Below are positions 41,488 to 51,600 of a stretch of DNA of 64,000 nucleotides, piece by piece. A program made the position numbers and the translations under genes. The notes under the pieces were generated by a model. The model saw only the letters and a list, made by a program, of their open reading frames with translations, had not been told where the DNA came from and did not search any database. The stretch spans positions 25,110-89,109 of the forward strand of contig NZ_LSLK01000092.1 of assembly GCF_002257705.1 (NCBI RefSeq), read 5' to 3'. Every line of letters starts with the position of its first letter. Within the stretch, counting starts at the first letter, position 1. The stretch is from Sporomusa silvacetica DSM 10669. GTDB taxonomy: Bacteria; Bacillota; Negativicutes; Sporomusales; Sporomusaceae.

Positions 41488-43585
41488 TTTTAGTTTTTCT
41501 CCTCTCAAGCTCTTTGAGAGCTTCAGGATATTCAATTCGACTATGGAACATGCTGGACAATAGTCGAATATACACATCGCCAATAATCTTAAGGTCGCGT
41601 AACGTTAGGTTACATTCATCAAGTTGCCCATCTTGCAGTCTTTCCCTAATGATTTTTCGTACAGTGGCCTCAATGCGATTAACGTTAGGCTTACTAATGG
41701 AGCGCACTGCCGCTTCACAGGAATCGGCCAGCATAACAAGGGCTGCCTCTTTGGTCTGTGGTGTCGGTCCCTCATAGCGAAAGTCTGACTCAATAACACA
41801 TTCACCATGTTCAGTTTCCGTAGCTCGTTTATAAAAATAGGACGCCAGTGTAGTACCATGATGTTGCTGAATGATATCTACTATTACCTGTGGTAATTTG
41901 TACTCCTTACACAAGTCAAACCCATCTTTGATATGGGATATAACAATGAGCGTGCTAAGTGACGGCGCAATTTTGTCATGAGGGTTTTCACAACCTGATT
42001 GATTTTCAATAAAAAAATACGGCCTTTTAAGTTTACCAATATCATGATAATAAGCGCCTACCCTTACAACCACCGGATCCGCCCCAACCGTTACAGCAGC
42101 GGTTTCCGCCAAATTGCCCACAAGTACACTGTGATGATACGTCCCCGGAGCATTTAGTAACAGCCGCTGCAATAGTGGGTGATTAGGCTTTGCCAAGTCC
42201 AGCAGCTTGATTGGCGTAGTAATATTAAAAACATGCTCTAGATAAGGTAAAATACCTGTAGTAATTACTGCGGAAGCAATCCCGCTAATGGCACCAAGCA
42301 TTCCCTGAAATAGTATTTCTGTGCCATTAAGCTGTTGGATGAGACCTGTTGAACCAATTACTAAGAAATTAATTACCGCAATCCAGACTCCACCCCTCGC
42401 GAGACTATAACCGTGAGCCATTTTGGTTACACTATAAACCCCAGCCATACCACCAATAAGCGCAGCAACTACTGCGCGCAGGTCATGATCCACAATCACA
42501 CCAAAGAACATAGCCATAATCACACTGATTAAGAGCCCTACCCGGGGATCAATCAAAATGGCCGTTAACAGTGCCCCAGCCGCAATTGGCGCGGCAAAGT
42601 CTGAATAATAGTGAGCAACCTTAGCAATCAGCAAGGTAACTAAAACGATTAAACCTAATAAAATTAAGTGCATATTATTATTATAAATAGGGTAGGCAAA
42701 GCGATATAAATAGCCTAAGGAAATCCCCATTACTAACAGCACAAACAAAGTAAGCCCCAAAACCCTTACTTCACTGATATTTCCAGCATATAACCCTAAT
42801 TCTTCCATAACATGAATCTGTTCACTAGTTACGATATCACCACGTCTTACTAAGATCTGCCCTTTGCGAACAGTTTCCCGCACAGATTCAATATTAGCCA
42901 GCGCCGATTGCTTGCGTTTGTCTGATTCACGAATGTTTAGAATAAAATTAGGCCTAATAAGTGTTTGTGCAATACCAGCTACAACAGCTTCTGCATTTTT
43001 ACCAAGACCTAATTCTTCTGCCTCAAGCACTACCTGTTTTCTGGCGATATCAATGTCATCATCTCTGATGCCGCGTTGTAAATACTTGCGTAAGATAGAT
43101 TTCGTATAATCTTCCGTTTTTAATAGGCCAGTATCATCCAAATTCACCAGCCCGGCAACCACTGTACTAGACAATGCAACTGGTAACTCGTGGGTAAGTT
43201 TCCCCGTTTTTTGTTCAGTTGTCAGTGTTTTGTCTAGTTGAATGGCTTGCGCTGTACGAAAAATGGTTTTAACATCATCCTCGGCTTTTGCCATGACAGC
43301 AATATCCATATCATAGACATTGGCCACACTGGCCATAACTTCCAGCTCAAGTTTCTTAGTTTTAACATTGTCAATATAAGACACTGTTCTCGGCGCAATT
43401 ACATCCCGATCACTAACCTGACCAATTTGCATCGATATTTTTTCTGGAATAAAATCAGCTGATAAACAAAGCATATATAAGGCAAAGAAAACGAAAAATA
43501 CCACGGTTCGGCGTATTATTGAATGGGTCTGTATATTGACAGGCTGCGCAAACAAATCCCGTAACTTATTATTAACCGATATCAT
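41405..43585 (-). CDS. pgpH: 7TM-HD phosphodiesterase PgpH (YqfF)
   Basis: About 726 residues from ATG 43585. A membrane anchor near residues 20-40 is followed by an extracytoplasmic 7TM-HDED domain, seven membrane segments, and a cytoplasmic HD domain (APGTYHHSVLVGNLAE, GAYYHDIGKLKRPYFF, ADSCEAAVRS). In Listeria and Bacillus this protein degrades c-di-AMP, which connects to the c-di-AMP riboswitch at 9918. The C-terminal tail after ALKELERRK is coded in the overlap with ybeY. Confidence 0.94.
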   Translation of the reverse strand: MISVNNKLRDLFAQPVNIQTHSIIRRTVVFFVFFALYMLCLSADFIPEKISMQIGQVSDRDVIAPRTVSYIDNVKTKKLELEVMASVANVYDMDIAVMAKAEDDVKTIFRTAQAIQLDKTLTTEQKTGKLTHELPVALSSTVVAGLVNLDDTGLLKTEDYTKSILRKYLQRGIRDDDIDIARKQVVLEAEELGLGKNAEAVVAGIAQTLIRPNFILNIRESDKRKQSALANIESVRETVRKGQILVRRGDIVTSEQIHVMEELGLYAGNISEVRVLGLTLFVLLVMGISLGYLYRFAYPIYNNNMHLILLGLIVLVTLLIAKVAHYYSDFAAPIAAGALLTAILIDPRVGLLISVIMAMFFGVIVDHDLRAVVAALIGGMAGVYSVTKMAHGYSLARGGVWIAVINFLVIGSTGLIQQLNGTEILFQGMLGAISGIASAVITTGILPYLEHVFNITTPIKLLDLAKPNHPLLQRLLLNAPGTYHHSVLVGNLAETAAVTVGADPVVVRVGAYYHDIGKLKRPYFFIENQSGCENPHDKIAPSLSTLIVISHIKDGFDLCKEYKLPQVIVDIIQQHHGTTLASYFYKRATETEHGECVIESDFRYEGPTPQTKEAALVMLADSCEAAVRSISKPNVNRIEATVRKIIRERLQDGQLDECNLTLRDLKIIGDVYIRLLSSMFHSRIEYPEALKELERRKTKSGNSNKQPAGKDDSNHCNGTNVDASVK

Positions 43586-43639
43586 CTTTTCTTTCACTCC
43601 AAACCACTGCTCAGTGTTTTGTAGAACCAACGCGTATAG

Positions 43640-44593
43640 TTATTGCTTTTGATCATACTGTGCGTAAGCCTTGATGATACGGCTGACTATTTCATGTCGT
43701 ACTACATCACCTTCGTTTAAAGTAAGCAGTTCAATACCAGATACCCCTGCCAGCACAGCTTGGGCATGCTTAAGTCCTGATTTAACCCCTGTTGGTAAAT
43801 CAATTTGAGTTATATCACCGGTTATTACCATTTTTGAACCAAAGCCTATTCTTGTTAGAAACATCTTCATCTGCGCGGCTGTCGTGTTTTGGGCTTCGTC
43901 CAAGATGATGAATGAATCCTCAAGTGTTCGTCCCCGCATATAAGCTAAGGGTGCCACTTCAATAATATTTTTCGCCATATACTTTTGTACAGTATCTGCA
44001 CCCATAATATCATAGAGAGCATCATACAAAGGTCGTAAATAAGGATCAACCTTTTCTTGCAAATCCCCAGGTAGAAAACCTAGCTTCTCGCCAGCTTCCA
44101 CTGCTGGACGAGTCAAAATGATTTTCTCTACTTGCTTATTTTTTAAGGAAAATGCTGCCATAGCAACTGCAAGATAAGTCTTCCCTGTTCCTGCCGGCCC
44201 TATTCCGAAGGTAATATGATTGCGGCGAATGGCCTCTAAATAGTGGCTCTGCCCAAGGGTTTTGGGCTTAATATGGCGACCTCTGGCTGTGACCATAACA
44301 GTATCGGCAAACATTTGGTGAAGAAAATCCGCCTGACCAGCAAGAATCATCTGAATACTGTACCGTACATCATGGCTTGTTACCGGATTGCCTTCTCTGT
44401 ACAGATAAGTAAGCTCATTAAACAAACGAGTAAGCTGCTCGACTTCACCATCTTTGCCATCCAAAATTAATTCGGTTCCCCTTGCTGTCATTCTACAGGA
44501 AAAATGTTGGTTAATTAACCCTAGATATTCGTCATTTCTTCCTAAAACAGCAATAGCTTCCTTAGTATCTACAAAATTAATTCGGTTTTCCAA
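43640..44593 (-). CDS. phoH: PhoH family ATPase
   Basis: 317 residues, with TTG at 44593 and GGGGG upstream. An N-terminal KH-like part is followed by the P-loop GPAGTGKTYLAVAMA, the Walker B FIILDEAQN and LTRIGFGSKMVITGD. PhoH proteins are predicted RNA-associated ATPases. The location upstream of pgpH-ybeY matches the Firmicute order. Confidence 0.93.
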   Translation of the reverse strand: MENRINFVDTKEAIAVLGRNDEYLGLINQHFSCRMTARGTELILDGKDGEVEQLTRLFNELTYLYREGNPVTSHDVRYSIQMILAGQADFLHQMFADTVMVTARGRHIKPKTLGQSHYLEAIRRNHITFGIGPAGTGKTYLAVAMAAFSLKNKQVEKIILTRPAVEAGEKLGFLPGDLQEKVDPYLRPLYDALYDIMGADTVQKYMAKNIIEVAPLAYMRGRTLEDSFIILDEAQNTTAAQMKMFLTRIGFGSKMVITGDITQIDLPTGVKSGLKHAQAVLAGVSGIELLTLNEGDVVRHEIVSRIIKAYAQYDQKQ

Positions 44594-44620
44594 ATAAACA
44601 ATGCCCCCTACTAGAATAAT

Positions 44621-45832
44621 TCAGTGGTAAATATTTATAGTTTGCCCAATATCTTCGATGGTTTCTACATTTACTTTTACTCTAACTATGTCCTCTGCTG
44701 GAGTTTTTAATACTTCATAATTGCGCGATACTATTTGAGCTGTTTCAGGAATACTACTTTGCACTGCCTGGATAGCTTTGGCATGAGCCTCATTGCGTGC
44801 ATCTTCAAACGATTTTTCTTTATGTTCTGTGTTTATTTCTCGGTATATTGTAATAGTTGATTCGACAACTACCTCCCTATTCCTCCATAGTGGCAATTGT
44901 TTATATATAATCTCGGTTTCAAATTCTGGATATGGCTGCTCTGGCAGTTCATTAAATGATACCTCAGAGCTGCCAAGTTTCATAATTACTGCTATTTGCT
45001 GATTACCGGTACGGGTAACTGTAGTTTGACTCAATTCGGTTTCCGCATAGCCTTCATACCATATCCGGGCTTTGATAATGCCTCTGGCGCGAAGTTCCTT
45101 TGGTACATTACTAATTGGCGGCTGACCTTCAAGTGCAACTGGTGCAGGTTCAAAAGCAAACCCATTTACTAGCAAATCACCTTTCTTTACGGTGTCACCG
45201 TTTTTTACTGCCGCCTGTCCGGCTAAAACAATGATTTCAGTAATTACACCATCTTTGCTGGCAACAAGGTGCGCCGGGGCTTTATCTTCCTGTTTAGGCA
45301 TGGTTTTTTCAACGATTTCTACAACTGCCCGGGTTCCGGTAAAATTAATTCCAACCCACGCTACTTCAGGAACATGTAATGCTATTTCCCGTTCAACCGC
45401 TTTGCTATTAATATTATTTTTTATGGCACCTGGCCTCAAACCATACTGCTCGGCAATAGTTCTTATTCCTTGATCAGGTATATTTTTAAGACCAGTAATC
45501 TCAACAAACCAAATGTAAGAAGACAGGGTATAGAGCAAAGCAAAAAATAAAATAGCTCCGAGCAGCAGCATTTTCCGTTGTTTGATGCGTTTTATAACAA
45601 AAGGCAAGCCGCGATATGTCAATACTTTTACTTTGATATGACTACATAGTACCAAGGGTCGAATTCGAAAAAAATCATCCAACCTGATCCAAGCAATCAA
45701 ATCTTCGTCAGTTTTAGTGATACCCCATAGTAAAATATGTTCAACAATACAAAGGTTAATAAATCGCTCAGGCATAGAACCGCTCAGGCGGATTTTTACG
45801 GCGCCACGCAGGTAATTCGCATTAAATATCAT
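44621..45832 (-). CDS. yqfD: Sporulation protein YqfD
   Basis: 403 residues from the ATG at 45832. The N-terminal cytoplasmic region is followed by a membrane segment (MLLLGAILFFALLYTLSSYIW), then an extracytoplasmic part with VEITGLKNIPDQ and an EIVEKT/KDGVITEIIVLAGQAAVKNGD stretch resembling a biotinyl-lipoyl-like hairpin, in two parts. It belongs to the SpoIV-like YqfD family, expressed during sporulation in Bacillus. It overlaps yqfC by 11 bases. Confidence 0.9.
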   Translation of the reverse strand: MIFNANYLRGAVKIRLSGSMPERFINLCIVEHILLWGITKTDEDLIAWIRLDDFFRIRPLVLCSHIKVKVLTYRGLPFVIKRIKQRKMLLLGAILFFALLYTLSSYIWFVEITGLKNIPDQGIRTIAEQYGLRPGAIKNNINSKAVEREIALHVPEVAWVGINFTGTRAVVEIVEKTMPKQEDKAPAHLVASKDGVITEIIVLAGQAAVKNGDTVKKGDLLVNGFAFEPAPVALEGQPPISNVPKELRARGIIKARIWYEGYAETELSQTTVTRTGNQQIAVIMKLGSSEVSFNELPEQPYPEFETEIIYKQLPLWRNREVVVESTITIYREINTEHKEKSFEDARNEAHAKAIQAVQSSIPETAQIVSRNYEVLKTPAEDIVRVKVNVETIEDIGQTINIYH

Positions 45833-46097
45833 AATTAACCTTTTGCACCACACCTTCAACTAGAATTTGCTCAGCTTGGAGATTTCCCAAGGTTAACGTT
45901 TGGCCATAAATTAACAATTCTCCCTGACTGAGTTTTATCCGAACAAGTGAAGGGGTATATTCAATTATCCCTTTGTGGTTTTCAACTAACAGTTGTTTAT
46001 TGCCAAGCATCGTTATCCGCGGCAAATCCATCACAATATCTTGTGGTATTTCCAAAAGGCCAGCCAAAGATTGTAATCTTCCCTTACGGCGTAACAT
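45822..46097 (-). CDS. yqfC: Sporulation protein YqfC
   Basis: 91 residues from ATG 46097 behind GAGGGGGG. Motifs DIVMDLPRITMLGNKQLLVENHKGI in part and LSQGELLIYGQTLTLGNL match the YqfC/YabP-like family. It always precedes yqfD in spore-formers, as here. Confidence 0.9.
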   Translation of the reverse strand: MLRRKGRLQSLAGLLEIPQDIVMDLPRITMLGNKQLLVENHKGIIEYTPSLVRIKLSQGELLIYGQTLTLGNLQAEQILVEGVVQKVNYDI

Positions 46098-46181
46098 GTG
46101 AAATCCCCCCTCATATACCAATGTATGCCTAACAATAGGCTAATTAGTACATGAGAAGGGGATTTCAGTAAAGACTCTATT

Positions 46182-47753
46182 TCAAATTGCTAATGCTGGT
46201 TGTGCGATCGCTACAGGTACGGGCGATACAGGCATGTCACTATAAACGCGGGTTAAATACTCCTCAAATTTGTGAACCTTTACCGGGGCAGCAAAGCGCA
46301 TATAATTTGTAGCGATAATCATTTCCCCGCAATCCAGATTTTTAATTTCATTGCGCTGCTGCAATATATCCTTACGGCACATAGACTCAAGTTTACCTCG
46401 ATCCGCTTTGGAAGCCAGGCCCAATATAAATAAGGTATTTAGTTGTGACAATACTTTATCTGCTAGTAGGCGGGGTTGTTGGTCTACAACACATAACCCA
46501 ATATTAAATTTTCGGGCTTCGCTAACTAGTCTGGCAAATACATTTTGAGTGCTTTGCTCTTTTTTACCCAGGAAACGATGCGCTTCTTCAAGCACAATCA
46601 TTATTGGCTTAGCCTCAGAACGTGCCAATTCGGACTTATTAGCATAATGGTGCAGTAGCTTTTTTGACAGCAAGGTTGACAACGCCTGCTCACCGACAGG
46701 GGAGATATTTTTAAGTTCAATCAATACCACTTTACCTTGTTCCAAATCCTTTAGCATTTGCCCAACAGCAGTTATTTCTCCAGAATCCCCGATTTCATCA
46801 TTAATATTCAACTCTTGCTCCAGATTCCAGCAAATACTTTTGATCTTACTGATTGTACGGGATTGAAATTTCTGACCGGTACAACCGGCTATTTCTTCAA
46901 TAATATCCTCAGCATCATATTTTAAAATATACTCCATCCAGCGATCCTGCCAAACAGACGACAGCTTATAGATAGCATCAAGCTGCGGATCACTGAATGT
47001 TGCGCAAGCTGTAATATCTTCCGGATCAACTTCATTATAGTTCAGCACAAGTTTATTAACATTTCTCCGTTCAGGTTCAGGGTTGGTATTATAAACCACT
47101 AGTCGTTCGTTCACTTTGGGATGGAGTGACAAATCGCGGTAATATTCATTATGAACATCAAAAATTAGCAACCCATAGTTGTTGCTGTCAATAATCGAAC
47201 TGGAAAGCACTTTTACAAGATTACTTTTTCCTGATCCAGTTGTGCCAAAAATGCCGATATGTTCGGTGATGGCTTTAGAGCCAAATATACCGACAGGTAA
47301 CTTAAGGACTTCCCGGCCGCTTTTTAAATAACCAATTTCGAGGTCACCCTTCATTTCAGCTAATAAAGCGGTATCATCGGCAGCTAAACCACGAACTTCA
47401 CAAAAAAAATCAGGACAAGTTTTAGGATTAAATATCTGCCCCTCAGCATCAACATAACAAAGCTGTTCGGCAATGCCAATTTTTACAGTATGGTTACCGC
47501 CCAAGTAAAAATCAAGCTCTTCTTGATTAGCCACTTGCCCATTTTCATCAAGTTTGCTCATTAAATAGCTGACACCATTCATTCCTGACCAGCGCGACTT
47601 AATCTTAAAGTCATACGCTCGAATATAAAATCGATCCTGGTTTTTTCCTTCAACAACTAAAATATTGCCAAAATCAACATCTTGGTTAGGAGCAACGACA
47701 AATTCCATATAGGTGCCTTTTGCATAAGTAAGGCGGCCTTTATACTCTGACAT
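46182..47753 (-). CDS. HerA/VirB4-like ATPase (DUF87)
   Basis: 523 residues. An N-terminal HAS-barrel-like beta region is followed by a RecA-type ATPase with Walker A FGTTGSGKSNLVKVL near residue 180, Walker B MIVLEEAHRFLG, and a C-terminal RLVSEARKFNIGLCVVDQQP sensor stretch. HerA-family ATPases translocate DNA with the nuclease NurA in archaea and in some defence systems. No NurA-like gene is adjacent. It lies near the CRISPR array, but I see no direct link. Confidence 0.84.
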   Translation of the reverse strand: MSEYKGRLTYAKGTYMEFVVAPNQDVDFGNILVVEGKNQDRFYIRAYDFKIKSRWSGMNGVSYLMSKLDENGQVANQEELDFYLGGNHTVKIGIAEQLCYVDAEGQIFNPKTCPDFFCEVRGLAADDTALLAEMKGDLEIGYLKSGREVLKLPVGIFGSKAITEHIGIFGTTGSGKSNLVKVLSSSIIDSNNYGLLIFDVHNEYYRDLSLHPKVNERLVVYNTNPEPERRNVNKLVLNYNEVDPEDITACATFSDPQLDAIYKLSSVWQDRWMEYILKYDAEDIIEEIAGCTGQKFQSRTISKIKSICWNLEQELNINDEIGDSGEITAVGQMLKDLEQGKVVLIELKNISPVGEQALSTLLSKKLLHHYANKSELARSEAKPIMIVLEEAHRFLGKKEQSTQNVFARLVSEARKFNIGLCVVDQQPRLLADKVLSQLNTLFILGLASKADRGKLESMCRKDILQQRNEIKNLDCGEMIIATNYMRFAAPVKVHKFEEYLTRVYSDMPVSPVPVAIAQPALAI

Positions 47754-47916
47754 ATGTTTTGCCCCCTTAATCTATAATTTGCTTGCAATTTTAGTGTGTA
47801 CGAAAAGCAAAAAAAAACACAGGGGATTATTTCACATAATATTATTTACCAGTAGTTGTAATTTTTGATAAAAAAGCAGCAACGATTTAATATTTCTTAC
47901 CTGTTTTTAGGCGTAA

Positions 47917-47951
47917 AAAGAGGCTTCGTGAGTGTTCACGAAGCCTTGCTA
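47917..47951 (-). terminator. Terminator after the HAD gene
   Basis: GGCTTCGTGA and TCACGAAGCC with a short loop, then CTTTTTA on the minus strand. Confidence 0.88.
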
Positions 47952-47990
47952 TTACTGGGGTGAATGTTGGTCCCCCGTCCCCCACCATAA

Positions 47991-48674
47991 TTACAAATTT
48001 AGCAGCTCTTTTATTCTACTGATCGCCCTCTCATAGTTTTCCACATGACCAAAACCATACTTTGCAAAGATAAAAGGAATCTGGGCCATTTGTGTTGCCT
48101 CATAATCCCCCTGAGTATCGCCAACATATACAACATCGGTTAAATTGTTTCTTTTCACTAGTAGCATGATGTTTTCGCCTTTTCCTTTGCCAGTGTTGCC
48201 AAAGCATTCCCAATCCTTAATATACAGTTCAATACCCGCCTTTTTCATAAACAATTCAATATAGCCCGCTTGGCAATTACTTACAATGAATAAACGATAT
48301 TTCTCGGAAAGTTTTTTTATGGTTTCTACAACATCGTGAAATAGCAGGTTATCCGTATTTTCTTCCAGTGCCTCATGCTCATATATGCAACACTTTTCCA
48401 TTAGTAACTCTTTAGTTCTCTCATCGGCATCATAAAATAAACTATCGGCGATGACCTTCATCGTCTTACCGAACTCTTTCTTTAACACAGCAGCACTTAC
48501 CACTGCCGCAGTTCCGCCGACTTCAGAAATTGCCTTGTTCCAGGCTTGAGCTACCACTTCCGTTGTATCCCATAAAGTACCGTCAACGTCAAAGATTATG
48601 TTCCGTATGATAAAAACCTTCTTTCTGCTTCGTATTCTGAAAGTATAATACAAAATAATGGGCAAATGATACAA
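47991..48674 (-). CDS. HAD-family phosphatase
   Basis: Up to 227 residues. Motif I FDVDGTLWDTT, motif II FIVSN, and motif III/IV KGENIMLLVKRNN ... VYVGDTQGDYEA are present, giving a phosphoglycolate-phosphatase-like HAD hydrolase. Start: TTG 48674 has a promoter-like TATTATACT inside its first codons, while AGAAGG is followed eight bases later by ATC-ATA at 48611-48606 right before RNIIFDVDGT. The true start may be a non-canonical codon there. The substrate is unknown. Confidence 0.85.
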   Translation of the reverse strand: MYHLPIILYYTFRIRSRKKVFIIRNIIFDVDGTLWDTTEVVAQAWNKAISEVGGTAAVVSAAVLKKEFGKTMKVIADSLFYDADERTKELLMEKCCIYEHEALEENTDNLLFHDVVETIKKLSEKYRLFIVSNCQAGYIELFMKKAGIELYIKDWECFGNTGKGKGENIMLLVKRNNLTDVVYVGDTQGDYEATQMAQIPFIFAKYGFGHVENYERAISRIKELLNL

Positions 48675-48699
48675 TCAATTCTCTTTTTGGCGATATCTA

Positions 48700-51600
48700 G
48701 TATCAATACATCCATGTTACGGTTAAAGAGGCTACCGTTTTAGCCTTACACCGCTTAATTATGTTTCAATACATCCATGTTACGGTTAAAGTTGCCGAAC
48801 TTCGCGGCATGATCGACGGTATTAAGTTTCAATACATCCATGTTACGGTTAAAGATCATCGCATTTCAATGGAATACCACTGACTGACGAGTTTCAATAC
48901 ATCCATGTTACGGTTAAAGCAGGCCAAACCGTGATTGTCCCAACTGATTTATCTTTGTTTCAATACATCCATGTTACGGTTAAAGTCCTTGGCTGACCTT
49001 AAGGGCAAATGCCAATAGGGAGTTTCAATACATCCATGTTACGGTTAAAGATCTTCAGCCAATCCAACTTCTATGACTCAGCTATGTTTCAATACATCCA
49101 TGTTACGGTTAAAGAAATCGAAAAGCTGAAAACCGCGCTTACAGGATATTGTTTCAATACATCCATGTTACGGTTAAAGTAGCAGCAGTTGCCACGGATG
49201 CCGATGCAGACACCAGTTTCAATACATCCATGTTACGGTTAAAGGAGCACCGGTAAGTAAAATTGTTACTGTCGCGATGGGTTTCAATACATCCATGTTA
49301 CGGTTAAAGATGGCAACCATTCCGGCCCCTGACAGCCCCTACACGTTTCAATACATCCATGTTACGGTTAAAGAGGACATGAGCGTGAAGATGGGGACTA
49401 TCAGATACCGTTTCAATACATCCATGTTACGGTTAAAGTATTACGGCAATTACCGGGGCCACTGTTGGGCTAATGTTTCAATACATCCATGTTACGGTTA
49501 AAGCAATATGCACCATTCCTAAACAGGTTTGATCTGATGTTTCAATACATCCATGTTACGGTTAAAGAACGTTGTTGATTATAAACTTACTCTAGTTTGT
49601 TCGTTTCAATACATCCATGTTACGGTTAAAGGAGCAAGAACTATTAAAACAATATCAGGTTGCGATGTTTCAATACATCCATGTTACGGTTAAAGGTAGA
49701 TGCTTCAACTGACCGAATTGTGTTTAACAGGTTTCAATACATCCATGTTACGGTTAAAGGGAATTAGTTTAGCGATTGGGCGCTCAGTTGACATAGGTTT
49801 CAATACATCCATGTTACGGTTAAAGGTGGTGAAGTCGCTGCTTCTCCGGGTGTTGGTGTGTTTCAATACATCCATGTTACGGTTAAAGACGATTCGGACG
49901 GGTTTTTATATCCATATCAGACGTTTCAATACATCCATGTTACGGTTAAAGCGGGGAAAGAAACCGATGTTGAAAATCAAAACGATGTTTCAATACATCC
50001 ATGTTACGGTTAAAGAATGACACCGACCGCCAAAACCGTTGTTGGTCACCGGTTTCAATACATCCATGTTACGGTTAAAGCGGCAACTCAAAGCACAGAT
50101 GCAGAACCAGGAACTACGTTTCAATACATCCATGTTACGGTTAAAGCTGGAACTGCCTTATCGGAAGGAGGCCAGATCCGAGTTTCAATACATCCATGTT
50201 ACGGTTAAAGTGGCGTGCTCGGGATTAAGATTGTTGAGGATAAGGAAGTTTCAATACATCCATGTTACGGTTAAAGGGGACATGTTGACATAGAAATTAT
50301 TGCTTATGACAGGTTTCAATACATCCATGTTACGGTTAAAGCATAAGGGAGAGCATATCATCAAGCTCCCTATGGGGTTTCAATACATCCATGTTACGGT
50401 TAAAGAAGATCCAAAAGCCAGTGAGAGAGTAGATTCTCAAGTTTCAATACATCCATGTTACGGTTAAAGGATCGAAGGTTAATAGCCTTTGCTGATTTTT
50501 GACATGTTTCAATACATCCATGTTACGGTTAAAGTTAACAGGCTCGCGTGCTGATATCCTTATTTCTGAGTTTCAATACATCCATGTTACGGTTAAAGAT
50601 GCGCGGCCCTAACTGAAATTACTGACGAAACCAAGTTTCAATACATCCATGTTACGGTTAAAGAACAGTAGCAGTAGCGACAAATTGTACGAATGTTTTG
50701 TTTCAATACATCCATGTTACGGTTAAAGATCAAACAAGCCGGAGGAAGGTTCCCCGCTTGGCAGTTTCAATACATCCATGTTACGGTTAAAGAGTGCCTT
50801 TGCAGAGGTTATCGGTCACGCCTTCAGCGTTTCAATACATCCATGTTACGGTTAAAGTGCATACACAATAACAATTCAATCTGCCAAGCTACGTTTCAAT
50901 ACATCCATGTTACGGTTAAAGCCGGCAGAAAGCAAAAAAGAACGTAATGAATCACTGTTTCAATACATCCATGTTACGGTTAAAGTCGTTCTGCGTCAGG
51001 CACGTCGAAGGTTATTTGCAGTTTCAATACATCCATGTTACGGTTAAAGGTATCGTCTTTGACAGTACCTGTTGTAGTACCTGTGTTTCAATACATCCAT
51101 GTTACGGTTAAAGGTGACGAAGGTGGGAATTTTAGCCCGTTTTTATGGGTTTCAATACATCCATGTTACGGTTAAAGAAACAACCGGATAAAAAATTCGT
51201 GGCCGATATCCGCGTTTCAATACATCCATGTTACGGTTAAAGTCCATGGACTTTTTACCGGCTTGTCCACCCTTGCTAGTTTCAATACATCCATGTTACG
51301 GTTAAAGTTTGCGGCGCAAGGTTTTCCTGCGGAGTATATTATGTTTCAATACATCCATGTTACGGTTAAAGGAATATCGAAGGTTATGGGAACGATATAC
51401 CTTTTAGTTTCAATACATCCATGTTACGGTTAAAGAATTGACGCAATTGGAAACCAACTTGACGCAGTTAGGTTTCAATACATCCATGTTACGGTTAAAG
51501 ATAGAGATAACCGCTAATAAACTAAGATTTACATAGTTTCAATACATCCATGTTACGGTTAAAGGATTGCGTCCTTATGATACTCTTGATTAAGTTTTAG

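Noticed and set aside
46182..47753. HerA-like ATPase as part of a defence system next to CRISPR
   Set aside because: No NurA, Sir2 or other effector gene is adjacent; the closeness to the array alone is not evidence.
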